Below, piece after piece: positions 16,837 to 25,547 of a stretch of 64,000 bases of DNA. The notes below the pieces were generated by a model. It was not told where the DNA came from, made no database searches, and saw only the letters and a list, made by a program, of their open reading frames with translations. Position 1 is the first letter of the stretch, and each line of letters begins with the position of its first letter. A program made the position numbers and the translations under genes. The stretch is from contig JAYRYJ010000005.1 in NCBI GenBank assembly GCA_041917055.1, positions 1-64,000 on the forward strand, read 5' to 3'. Source of the DNA: Pseudaquidulcibacter sp041917055. Its GTDB lineage: Bacteria > Pseudomonadota > Alphaproteobacteria > Caulobacterales > Aquidulcibacteraceae.

Positions 16837-18336
16837 ATGAATAGCTCGAAAATCAAGAAACTTGTAATTGTCGGTGGCGGAACCGCCGGCTGGATGTGCG
16901 CGACATTATTATCCAAACTTACGCACGGAAATTTCGCGATTGAATTGGTTGAAAGCGAAGAAATCGGCATTATTGGCGTTGGTGAAGCGACCATTCCCGC
17001 AATCAGAATTTTTAATCAATTAATCGGCCTCGATGAAGCTGAAATGATGCGCGCAACCAAGGGCACATTTAAGCTGGGAATAGAATTTGTTGATTGGCGC
17101 GAAAAAGGCCATTCCTATATTCACGGTTTCGGAAAAATTGGTTCGGATATTTTTTGGATACGTACACACCAGTTCTGGTCGCGAATGTTTCCCAAAGGCG
17201 GAGTTAAAGATTTCGACAATTTTTGTATTGGCGTGGTTGCCGCGCGCCAAAATAAATTTGCAAAACCCGATGTGTCTGACCCGAATTCCCCGCTGGCCGA
17301 TATTGATTATGCGTTTCAATTCGATGCCGCACTTTATGGACAATATTTACGAAAATTATCGGAGGCCAATGGCGTTAAACGAACCGAGGGCAAAATCACA
17401 AAAGTTAATCAGAATTCTCAATCCGGCTTTATTGAAAGCCTGGATTTGGAAAATGGCACGAATATTCAAGGTGATTTTTTCGTCGATTGTTCCGGTGCGC
17501 GGGGCCTTTTAATTGCGCAAACTCTTGGTGCGCAATTTGACGATTATCAAAAATGGCTATTGTGCGACCGCGCTTGGGCAGTTCCCTGCGCTAATGCGGA
17601 AATCTTAACACCTTATACGCGCTCAACAGCCCATGAATCAGGCTGGCGTTGGCGCATTCCATTGCAGCATCGAATCGGCAATGGCAATGTATTCTCAAGT
17701 CGGTACATGGGTGAACAAGAGGCTTTAGATCAATTATTGGCAAATCTTGACGGCGAAATCCTAGCAGAGCCACGTCTGGTTCGTTTCACGCCAGGTAAAC
17801 GGCGCGAAGTATTCATAAAAAACTGCGTCGCTATCGGCCTATCATCAGGCTTTCTCGAGCCATTGGAATCGACCGCAATACATTTGATTCAATCCGCAGT
17901 CTTGCGGTTCTTGGCGCTATTTCCTTCTATGGAATATAATCAATCATTGGTCGATGAATATAATCGCCAAACCACAGAAGAATATGAATTTATTCGTGAT
18001 TTTATCATCGCCCATTATAAAGTGACCAAGCGCGAAGATTCCGAACTTTGGCGTTATTGCAAGAATATGGAAGTGCCGGAAACTTTGACCCATCGTATAG
18101 AATTATTGCGAACCACGGGTCGTTTTTTCAAGCGAAATGAAGAATTATTCCGCGAAGAAAGTTGGGTTCAGGTTCTAATCGGGCAGGGCCTTGAAATCAC
18201 ACCTGATGTTATGACTTCACTTTTGAGCGAAGATGAAACTCGTAATTACTTGAATGATGTTTGTGAAACCATCGCGGATAATGTCGCAAGGATGCAGTCC
18301 CATCAAGCCTATATTGACGCCTATTGCAGGGCGTAA
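16837..18336 (+). CDS. Flavin-dependent halogenase (tryptophan halogenase family), copy 2
   Basis: 499-aa paralogue of the divergent copy 1. GGGTAG (13-18) binds FAD, Lys79 in FKLGI falls at exactly the PrnA position, WRWRIP spans 270-275 and Glu344 lies in EPLEST. ATG 16837 follows AAAGGGTGGGGA; the longer ORF from 16738 has no family similarity at its start. Such pairs are common beside TonB receptors in caulobacteria, sphingomonads and xanthomonads; BrvH from Brevundimonas, which brominates indole, is a characterised relative. Here the pair shares LacI operators with the regulator and receptor downstream. Confidence 0.9.
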   Translation: MNSSKIKKLVIVGGGTAGWMCATLLSKLTHGNFAIELVESEEIGIIGVGEATIPAIRIFNQLIGLDEAEMMRATKGTFKLGIEFVDWREKGHSYIHGFGKIGSDIFWIRTHQFWSRMFPKGGVKDFDNFCIGVVAARQNKFAKPDVSDPNSPLADIDYAFQFDAALYGQYLRKLSEANGVKRTEGKITKVNQNSQSGFIESLDLENGTNIQGDFFVDCSGARGLLIAQTLGAQFDDYQKWLLCDRAWAVPCANAEILTPYTRSTAHESGWRWRIPLQHRIGNGNVFSSRYMGEQEALDQLLANLDGEILAEPRLVRFTPGKRREVFIKNCVAIGLSSGFLEPLESTAIHLIQSAVLRFLALFPSMEYNQSLVDEYNRQTTEEYEFIRDFIIAHYKVTKREDSELWRYCKNMEVPETLTHRIELLRTTGRFFKRNEELFREESWVQVLIGQGLEITPDVMTSLLSEDETRNYLNDVCETIADNVARMQSHQAYIDAYCRA

Positions 18337-18391
18337 GTATCTGAATTATTTATGTATTATCTGTTTGAAACCTAGGAATATTGCAAAAGTG

Positions 18392-18438
18392 TGAAAACGT
18401 TTACATTTTTGTTGACAAGGCAAATGTAAACGCTTACA
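18392..18438 (+). promoter_or_regulatory. Autoregulated promoter of the lacI-type gene with two operators
   Basis: TGAAAACGTTTACA (18392-18405) and TGTAAACGCTTACA (18425-18438) are LacI-type palindromes with 33 bp between their centres, about three helical turns. TTGACA (18412-18417) lies between them and TTACAA (18434-18439) is a possible -10. Bound repressor would cover the promoter from both sides. Confidence 0.85.
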
Positions 18439-18475
18439 AAATTGGAAAAAGCCATAAGGCAAGGGAAGAAACTGT

Positions 18476-19468
18476 ATGAGAAGTGCGACACTCAAAGATG
18501 TCGCGCGGGAGGCGTTGGTATCAATTGCCTCTGCGTCGCGTGCAATCAACGGCCTCGATAATGTGGCTGATGATGTGCGCGCACGGGTTTTGCAGGCTGC
18601 TGATAAATTAAGATACATTCCACACGGCGGCGCGCGTTCATTGGCGACCAAGCGCACCAATACAATCGGCGTTTTGCTTCCTGATATTTATGGCGAATTC
18701 TTTTCGGAAATTATTCGTGGTATTGACGTTGCCGCGCGCGCGCGTGGTTTGCATATTTTGGTTTCCGGCTCGCACGGCGATTTCCGCGAGGCAGTTGATA
18801 TGATGCGCGCAATGGCGGGGCGAGTTGACGGTCTTTTGGTTATGTCCCCCTTTGTCGATGCCAATGGGATTTCCGATTTATTGCCGGTTGGTCTGCCGAT
18901 TGTGATGATTTCAAGCACATTGGGCGAAAATAATAATTGCGCAATTTCGATTGATAATTGCGGCGGTGGTATTCGTGCGACCCGCCATTTGGTTGAGAAA
19001 AATTGCAAAAAAATCGCCCATATTCGTGGCCCCAAAAATAACTTTGAAGCCAATGAACGTGAACGCGGCTTTTTAAGCGTGATGCGTGAACAGAATGGCG
19101 AAACCGAATTTATGGTTTTTGAAGGCGATTTTACCGAAAATTCTGGCGCCTCCGCTGTTGAGAGTTTTATTGCAACCGGTTTCATGCCCGACGGTATATT
19201 TGCGGCGAATGACATGATGGCGATCGGCTGCATTTTGGCACTTCGCGAAAAAGGCATTGATGTGCCTACACAAGTCAAGATTATCGGTTTTGATGACATT
19301 CCGATTGCGCGGCTTTCTTCGCCTTCGCTTTCAACTATTCGTGTCGGCGTTTTCGATTTAGGACGCCGCGCGCTTGAATATTTAATTGATAATCGCGACG
19401 GGGTTGGGAAAAACTCCGGCATTATAATTCTACCCGAACTTGTCACTCGTCAATCGAGTGCGGGGTAA
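18476..19468 (+). CDS. LacI-family transcriptional regulator
   Basis: 330-aa regulator. Residues 1-60 hold the LacI HTH and hinge (TLKDVAREALVSIASASRAINGL, then KLRYIPHGGARSLATKRT), followed by the periplasmic-binding-protein-like ligand domain (NTIGVLLPDIYGEFFSEIIRGID to IIGFDDIPIARLSSPSLSTI). The ligand is usually a sugar. It is bracketed by LacI operators upstream and followed after 42 bp by the TonB receptor gene, so it probably controls itself, the receptor and the divergent halogenases. Confidence 0.93.
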   Translation: MRSATLKDVAREALVSIASASRAINGLDNVADDVRARVLQAADKLRYIPHGGARSLATKRTNTIGVLLPDIYGEFFSEIIRGIDVAARARGLHILVSGSHGDFREAVDMMRAMAGRVDGLLVMSPFVDANGISDLLPVGLPIVMISSTLGENNNCAISIDNCGGGIRATRHLVEKNCKKIAHIRGPKNNFEANERERGFLSVMREQNGETEFMVFEGDFTENSGASAVESFIATGFMPDGIFAANDMMAIGCILALREKGIDVPTQVKIIGFDDIPIARLSSPSLSTIRVGVFDLGRRALEYLIDNRDGVGKNSGIIILPELVTRQSSAG

Positions 19469-19510
19469 GGTGAATATTTTTTGAGGAAACCATTTTAGGG
19501 GAGGACTTTT

Positions 19511-22444
19511 ATGAAAGGTTTCAAAAGTGGCAAAACGTGGCGTCAAAGCGCGTCACAAATGGCAATCGGGGCGGCTTTAGGGCTGGTTCTTATTGCTTCA
19601 CAGCCTGCATTGGCTGTTGAAACCACCGCCGCAATCCGTGGCGTGGTAGCGGGTGCAGCAGCGGGTTCGAAAGTTACCGTTGTAAATGCCGAAAACGGTG
19701 CAAAAGCGTCAGCCAATGTTCGCGCAGACGGGACTTATGATTTGGTTGGTTTGCGTCCGGGCACTTATGAAGTAACCATTAAAGGTGCAGACGGCAAAAC
19801 TTTGCGTGAAACTGTTATTCTTGCGGTCGGTGAAACCACGACCCTCGAAAGCGATATGGGTAAAGCGACTGAAGAAGTCGTGGTAACCGGTCGTCGTAAA
19901 GAAGTTAAGACTTCAGAACTTGCAACTTCGGTTTCAAAATCGCAAATGGAAAACCTTCCGCAAAACGGTCGTAACTTCTTGAACTTTGCAGCTCTTGCGC
20001 CGGGTGTAACGGTTTCGCTTGATCCAGAACGCAAAACTTTCCAATCCGGTGCTTTGAGCGCGAACTCTGTAAACGTGTTTATTGACGGTCTAAGCCAAAA
20101 GAACCAAGTTCTTCAAGGCGGTGTTGCAGGTCAAGACGCGTCACGCGGTAACCCATTCCCTCAAGGTGCTATTCAGGAATATAAAGTTTCAACTCAAAAC
20201 TTTAAAGCTGAATATGAACAAGCGGCTTCGGCAATCATCACCGCAGTTACGATTTCCGGCACTAATCAATTCCGCGGCGAGGTTTTCGCAAATTATCAGT
20301 CGAAAGACATGATTGGTCAGCCTTATTACCAAAGAGGTGCAACCAAGCCTGATTATTCCAATAAGGAATACGGTGCCACACTTTCAGGTCCGATTATTAA
20401 AGATAAGCTTTTCTGGGCGACCTCTTTAGAATTTAGACGTGATGCCCGTCCAACTGATCCCGTCGTAATGCCAAGTGCTGCTGCTTTGGCAGGGAATTCG
20501 GCTTTGGCTTCGGCATTGGCCAGTGCATATAATGGCGTTTATGCGAAAGATTTCTCTCAAGATACTTATTGGGGAAAATTGACTTATCTTGCCACCGACA
20601 ATGACACTGTTGATTTTGCGGTTAAATATCGCCTTGAAGACGATGTTCGCGGTTTTGGCGGAACTACTGCTAAGTCGCGTGGCAACTCGCTTGACCAAGA
20701 CCAAACAGAAATCAGCCTACAATGGAAGCATCGTGGCGAAAATTATTTGAATGAAATGTCGGTCGATTCCCAGCAAACGCATTGGAAAAATTCGCCATTG
20801 ACTGATGGTCCGGCAATCACTTTGCTTGGCAATCCTTCGAATTTGAATTCGGTTGTCGCGACTTTCGGCGGTATTCCTTACGCACAAGAAAAATCTCAAG
20901 AAAGCGTTTCGTTTAAAGACAATGTGACTTTCACCGGTATTGAATGGAATGGTCGCCATACTGTTAAGGCCGGCGTGAAATTTGCTCGCTATGAATATCT
21001 TGCGATGGAATCCATTCCGACTGCTAACCCGGAATTATTCTATGATGCGGCAACTTATGTGCTTGGTGGATCAAGCAACACTCCTGTTACTGCACGCGTT
21101 ATGGATGGTGATCCTGAAATTACTTCGTCTAACAATCAGTTTGGCATATTCGTTCAAGACGATTGGGTTTTCGACAAACATTGGACATTCAATCTCGGTA
21201 TCCGTTGGGACTATGAATCGAATATGATGAATAATAAGTTCGTCACTCCGGCCGATATTATCACAGCGATAAAAGCCCATGTTGGTTTCAACAAAGCGTT
21301 TAACGTCAATGATTACATTTCAACCGGCTCAAATCGTGAGGCATTCAAAGGTGCATTCCAACCGCGTCTTGGTTTCTCTTATGATAAAGACGGCGACGGT
21401 CAAACTGTATTCTTCGGCGGTTTCGGACGTTATTATGACCGTAACATTTTCGACATGGCGCAATTGGAACAAAGACGCGCCACTTTGCACAATGCTCAGA
21501 TTAATTTCTCGACAAGCGTGCCTTGGAATGCGTCTTATTTCAGCAACCCATCACAATTGGTTACTTTGGCCAAAACTTTGGGACTTAAAGGCGAAATTAT
21601 TCTTATGAATAATGATGTCGGCGTGCCATATTCTGATCAGTTTAACGTAGGTGTTCGTAAGAAATTTGGCAAAATCCAAACTTCGGCAACTTTGGCGCAT
21701 ATCGAATCCTATGACTTGTTCAATTGGGTATTGGCAAACCGCCAATCTGACGGCACATGGGGCAACGCATGGGACGGCACGCATGGCGACCAATTCCAAA
21801 CTCAGCCTTGGGGTGATGGTGTTCCTGGTTATGGCAATTTCATCGTTTCAACTTCTGACCGTCGCGCCCGCACCACTTCACTGTATTTGACTGCTGAAAA
21901 GGCATATACCAAAAACGATGGCTATGGTTGGACCGCGAAATTGGATTTGAATAATGCGGAAATGACCGGACATAATGATCCGTTCTTATTCGATTATGCA
22001 AATGCAACTGCTGGCGGATGGCATAATGCCGAAGGTGTCGAAAAATGGCATTTCTTCGGTACTGCAATCTGGGATATTCCTTGGAATATGAAATTGTCGG
22101 GTGCATTATCAATGGGTTCAGGCACGCCATTCACCCAGATTGGCTTCTTCCCTAATGGTGCGGGTGGCAACACATTGCGCACTATTGATTTCAATCTTTG
22201 GCCAAAAACCAAAATAGGATACAAACAACTTGATTTGAAACTTGCGAAAGAATTCGCAATGCCAAATGGCCAATCATTATTGGTCGAAGGTCAAGTTTAT
22301 AACGTATTTGATTGGGTCAATCGTACTTATTCCGGTTGGGGCGGTGGCTTCACCAATGCGGGCCAACAACCGTCTTATGCACCGGACAATAACACAACCG
22401 GGCCTGCGCGAACTTATATGGTTGGCGTCAAATACAAATGGTAA
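19511..22444 (+). CDS. Oar-like TonB-dependent receptor with carboxypeptidase-regulatory-like domain
   Basis: 977-aa outer-membrane receptor. A signal peptide ends near ALAVE (about residue 36), followed by a CarboxypepD_reg-like fold (AAIRGVVAGAAAGSKVTV, GTYDLVGLRPGTYEVTIKG), a TonB-box-like EEVVVTGRR, the plug (MENLPQNGRNFLNFAALAPGV) and the 22-strand barrel ending YMVGVKYKW with an aromatic residue. Oar-like receptors import large or unknown ligands, often glycan- or peptide-derived. GGGGAGGAC precedes ATG 19511. It is probably co-transcribed with the LacI gene. No hydrolase or inner-membrane transporter accompanies it here. Confidence 0.93.
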   Translation: MKGFKSGKTWRQSASQMAIGAALGLVLIASQPALAVETTAAIRGVVAGAAAGSKVTVVNAENGAKASANVRADGTYDLVGLRPGTYEVTIKGADGKTLRETVILAVGETTTLESDMGKATEEVVVTGRRKEVKTSELATSVSKSQMENLPQNGRNFLNFAALAPGVTVSLDPERKTFQSGALSANSVNVFIDGLSQKNQVLQGGVAGQDASRGNPFPQGAIQEYKVSTQNFKAEYEQAASAIITAVTISGTNQFRGEVFANYQSKDMIGQPYYQRGATKPDYSNKEYGATLSGPIIKDKLFWATSLEFRRDARPTDPVVMPSAAALAGNSALASALASAYNGVYAKDFSQDTYWGKLTYLATDNDTVDFAVKYRLEDDVRGFGGTTAKSRGNSLDQDQTEISLQWKHRGENYLNEMSVDSQQTHWKNSPLTDGPAITLLGNPSNLNSVVATFGGIPYAQEKSQESVSFKDNVTFTGIEWNGRHTVKAGVKFARYEYLAMESIPTANPELFYDAATYVLGGSSNTPVTARVMDGDPEITSSNNQFGIFVQDDWVFDKHWTFNLGIRWDYESNMMNNKFVTPADIITAIKAHVGFNKAFNVNDYISTGSNREAFKGAFQPRLGFSYDKDGDGQTVFFGGFGRYYDRNIFDMAQLEQRRATLHNAQINFSTSVPWNASYFSNPSQLVTLAKTLGLKGEIILMNNDVGVPYSDQFNVGVRKKFGKIQTSATLAHIESYDLFNWVLANRQSDGTWGNAWDGTHGDQFQTQPWGDGVPGYGNFIVSTSDRRARTTSLYLTAEKAYTKNDGYGWTAKLDLNNAEMTGHNDPFLFDYANATAGGWHNAEGVEKWHFFGTAIWDIPWNMKLSGALSMGSGTPFTQIGFFPNGAGGNTLRTIDFNLWPKTKIGYKQLDLKLAKEFAMPNGQSLLVEGQVYNVFDWVNRTYSGWGGGFTNAGQQPSYAPDNNTTGPARTYMVGVKYKW

Positions 22445-22539
22445 TTCCCCATGCGCTCGGGATTAAATCGGGCGCATTGGTTTCCTTCTTCGGTTAATTT
22501 CTGACCGAGCAATACCCATAAAAGGGTAAAACAACCGAA

Positions 22540-22575
22540 ATGCCGACGTGTCCCCAGCGCGTCGGCATTTTTATT
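22540..22575 (+). terminator. Terminator of the lacI-receptor unit
   Basis: ATGCCGACG and CGTCGGCAT form a 9-bp stem with an 11-nt loop, followed by TTTTTATT. Confidence 0.8.
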
Positions 22576-22608
22576 GACAATTTAAAGGCCTAAAGCAATA
22601 TTAATTCC

Positions 22609-23943
22609 ATGCCTGAACCCGATAAGCCAAGAGACTATAATATTATTCACTCCGTTTTAGTGGCAATAATCATAATTATCGCCGCAATTTGGGGCGAGAA
22701 GGTTTGGGACAAAAAATCAATAGAGGGTTTTGAAAAGGCGGCATCAATTGAAAATGGTGCGCAATTCGCAAGTATTTATGAAGATTTTTGGAATCAAGTA
22801 AATCAAAACTATTATCGCAAAAATTTGGATGGAATAGATTGGAACGCCCAAAAAACCATTGGTCTAGAAAAAGCAAAGCAAGCAAAAACGCGTGATGAAT
22901 TATTCACCGAAATAATCCAAAAACAAATTGATTTATTTCCGGTCTCGCATCTCACAATTCTGCCCAATCCTGGTCAAAGCAATAATGGTGAAAAAGTCTC
23001 TTTCACCGACGATGAATTGGCCTTTAATCATTCACTTGCAGGTATTGGAATTATTAGCATAAAACGCGGGACAAAACGCCTAAATATAATAAATTACGTT
23101 ATCCCAAATTCGCCCGCGAATAATGCCAATATCAAGGCCGGATATTGGGTTCGCGACTATAAAATAATTTTTGATGATAAAACACCTTCGGCCCTAAAAA
23201 TCACCATTTCACCTATTATTATCGAAAACTTACAACCAATCTTGAATGAAACAGGCGAAATTATCGGCTTTCGTGACAAAGACGGTGGCGAAATATCGTT
23301 TTCATCACTCGAAACTAAGGAATTTGAATTTAATTTGGCGCCACCACCCAAATTTGAAATCAAAAACAACGAAATTATCCAAGGTGTCTCCTATATTCGC
23401 CTAGACAGTTTTATGGACGAAATCGAAATCACTTCCTTTATCGAATTGGTGAAAACCTGTCCCAAAGACGGTTTTGTCATTGATTTGCGCAATAATTTGG
23501 GCGGTGACTTAGAATTATTTCAACGCGCAATCTCAGTGTTTTTACCGCCACACACTTTATTGATGCATACGAAAACGCGATCTTGGTCGCGCACTTTTCA
23601 TTCTTCTTGGTTTTACAAAGAATGTGAAGCACCATTAATAGTTCTAATAGGCCCAAAAAGCGCAAGTGCTGCCGAGGTTTTTGCATCAAGCCTACAATTT
23701 TATCGGCGCGCAAAAATTATGGGCAGGTCTTCCAATGGTTCAGTAATCGGCGCGCGCGATTTTGTTGTCTTAGATGGCTCCTTATTGCAAATACCAATGA
23801 TTGAATTGTTAGGACCTGACAAAAAAAGCCTAGAGGGGATTGGCGTGAGGCCCGATATTGAATTGATTTCAGATTTCGAAACTGAGCCAAGCAAAGATAA
23901 ATTGGTTTTGCAGGCGATAAGCGAACTTAAAGCCATGAATTAA
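22609..23943 (+). CDS. S41 family (C-terminal-processing-like) peptidase lacking the usual catalytic Lys
   Basis: 444-aa protein with one N-terminal membrane segment (VLVAIIIIIAAIWG) and a periplasmic body. A PDZ-like region (about 140-190, IINYVIPNSPANNANIKAGYWV) leads to the S41 core: FVIDLRNNLGGDLELF and IGPKSASAAEVFASSLQF. Ser353 is the expected nucleophile. In CtpA-like enzymes a catalytic Lys follows 25 residues later in an FGKG motif; here position 378 is Ser within GRSSNGSV. It may use a tricorn/CPAF-like tetrad or be inactive. The start follows the previous terminator and the gene stands alone. ATG 22609 has only a weak ribosome-binding site. Confidence 0.85.
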   Translation: MPEPDKPRDYNIIHSVLVAIIIIIAAIWGEKVWDKKSIEGFEKAASIENGAQFASIYEDFWNQVNQNYYRKNLDGIDWNAQKTIGLEKAKQAKTRDELFTEIIQKQIDLFPVSHLTILPNPGQSNNGEKVSFTDDELAFNHSLAGIGIISIKRGTKRLNIINYVIPNSPANNANIKAGYWVRDYKIIFDDKTPSALKITISPIIIENLQPILNETGEIIGFRDKDGGEISFSSLETKEFEFNLAPPPKFEIKNNEIIQGVSYIRLDSFMDEIEITSFIELVKTCPKDGFVIDLRNNLGGDLELFQRAISVFLPPHTLLMHTKTRSWSRTFHSSWFYKECEAPLIVLIGPKSASAAEVFASSLQFYRRAKIMGRSSNGSVIGARDFVVLDGSLLQIPMIELLGPDKKSLEGIGVRPDIELISDFETEPSKDKLVLQAISELKAMN

Positions 23944-23978
23944 TTGAAAAATCATCCGCATTCCAATAAAAGCAAATT

Positions 23979-25151
23979 ATGAATTTCAAACCTATGCGCC
24001 GCGTTGCGAATTTTATCTCTGACTTTTTGGCCACCGAAGCGTCGGGCGGCATCATATTAATGTTTTCCGCGCTTTTTGCGCTTTTAATTGCCAATTCACC
24101 GTTAGCAGATACATATTTTCATACACTTCATATTGAAATTTTTGGCCTGAGTCTGTTGCATTGGATAAATGACGGTCTAATGGCGACATTTTTCCTTTTG
24201 GTTGGTCTCGAAATAAAGCGCGAATTTTTGACGGGCGAATTATCTGATAATGATAAAAGGATTTTACCCGGCATTGCAGCGGTTTTTGGTGTGGCGTTTC
24301 CCGCCATAATCTATTGCAGCTTTAATTGGGGAAGTGAAAACATTCGCGGATGGGCAATCCCTACCGCGACCGATATAGCTTTCGCCTTAGGCGTCTTGGC
24401 ACTTTTGGGGGATAGGATACCTATTTCCTTAAAAGTATTTTTGACGGCTTTGGCGATTATCGATGATTTAATTGCGGTATTGATAATCGCGCTTTTCTAT
24501 TCAAGCAATTTGTCAATTATTTATCTCGGCCTCGCAGGATTAGTGATTGTGGCACTTTGGGCGTGCAATTATTTCGGTGTGCGACGCAATGCCATTTATC
24601 TAGGTTTAGGACTTATTTTGTGGTTTTTCACTTTTAAAAGCGGCATTCATGCCACTCTTGCGGGTGTTGCAACCGCAATTTTTATTCCACTTAACCTCAA
24701 AGGTGCAAAAGCCGACCAACATCATTCTCCTTTGGTTAGACTAGAACATAAATTGCATATTCCGGTGGCATTTTTTATCGTGCCATTGTTCGGTTTTGCA
24801 AACGCAGGCGTTTCTTTGCACGGCGTTGGAATGGAGTATTTGGGTCACGGCGTGACTCTTGGGATTTGGCTTGGCTTGTTCCTTGGCAAAATATTCGGTG
24901 TCTTTTCAGCAATTTTTGTTTTGATTAAATTCAAAATTGCAAAAATGCCGGAGGGTGCGGATTTCAAGAAATTTTTCGGCATCGCAATCTTGACCGGAAT
25001 TGGCTTCACCATGAGCCTATTTGTTGGCAATTTAGCATTCGCGGGCCAAGAAAACATAATGACTGAGGTGAAATTAGGTGTCTTATTGGGATCCATTTGC
25101 GCAGGTGTGTTTGGGTTTATCTATTTGAAAGTTGCGACTTCTAGAGATTAA
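23979..25151 (+). CDS. nhaA: Na+/H+ antiporter NhaA
   Basis: 390-aa inner-membrane antiporter with 12 membrane segments. The ion-binding aspartate pair is visible in LAIIDDLIAVLIIALFY (segment V), and TDIAFALGVLALLG (segment IV) and GFTMSLFVGNLAF (segment XI) are family signatures. It exchanges two H+ for one Na+ and is used for salt and alkaline pH homeostasis. The start at 23979 has a poor ribosome-binding site; ATG 23994 is an alternative. It lies 35 bp after the S41 gene. Confidence 0.95.
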   Translation: MNFKPMRRVANFISDFLATEASGGIILMFSALFALLIANSPLADTYFHTLHIEIFGLSLLHWINDGLMATFFLLVGLEIKREFLTGELSDNDKRILPGIAAVFGVAFPAIIYCSFNWGSENIRGWAIPTATDIAFALGVLALLGDRIPISLKVFLTALAIIDDLIAVLIIALFYSSNLSIIYLGLAGLVIVALWACNYFGVRRNAIYLGLGLILWFFTFKSGIHATLAGVATAIFIPLNLKGAKADQHHSPLVRLEHKLHIPVAFFIVPLFGFANAGVSLHGVGMEYLGHGVTLGIWLGLFLGKIFGVFSAIFVLIKFKIAKMPEGADFKKFFGIAILTGIGFTMSLFVGNLAFAGQENIMTEVKLGVLLGSICAGVFGFIYLKVATSRD

Positions 25152-25220
25152 GACGCGAATGACGAAACATAGTGTCAAGCCTTGCCCAAAAGACCACATT
25201 GATTTATTGAACCCCACAAT

Positions 25221-25297
25221 GCACCCGTAGCTCAGCTGGATAGAGTGTTGCCCTCCGAAGGCAAAGGTCGCGCGTTCGAATCGCGCCGGGTGCGCCA
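25221..25297 (+). tRNA. tRNA-Arg (CCG anticodon)
   Basis: 77-nt cloverleaf. Acceptor GCACCCG pairs with CGGGTGC, the anticodon stem TTGCC/GGCAA encloses loop CTCCGAA (anticodon CCG, codon CGG), and the T arm contains GTTCGAATC. CCA is encoded. Confidence 0.95.
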
Positions 25298-25353
25298 TTG
25301 CCACAATTAATTGTAGCGCAGCGACGTCATATTCGTCACACAAATGAAAATTG

Positions 25354-25427
25354 CGGCTCCTGAGGGACTCGAACCCACTACCCTTCGTTTAGGAAACGAA
25401 TGCTCTATCCTGATGAGCTAAGGAGCC
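25354..25427 (-). tRNA. tRNA-Arg (CCT anticodon)
   Basis: 74-nt cloverleaf on the minus strand. Acceptor GGCTCCT pairs with AGGAGCC, the anticodon stem TTCGT/ACGAA encloses loop TTCCTAA (anticodon CCT, codon AGG), and the T loop TTCGAGT is intact. The 3' CCA is not encoded (CAA follows the discriminator G), so it must be added enzymatically, unlike the neighbouring tRNA-Arg. Confidence 0.93.
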
Positions 25428-25547
25428 TGCGGGTTTTGGATTACGAAACGCCAAGATTTAACACAAGCGGAAAATGCTGTTACTGGCTAGAATGTAAAGC
25501 GCAATAATTCCATTAGCTTGCTATTCATTTCATGATAATAAACCTAT

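Noticed and set aside
25083..25343. Open frame across tRNA-Arg(CCG)
   Set aside because: The frame is the antisense of a tRNA gene, a frequent spurious annotation.
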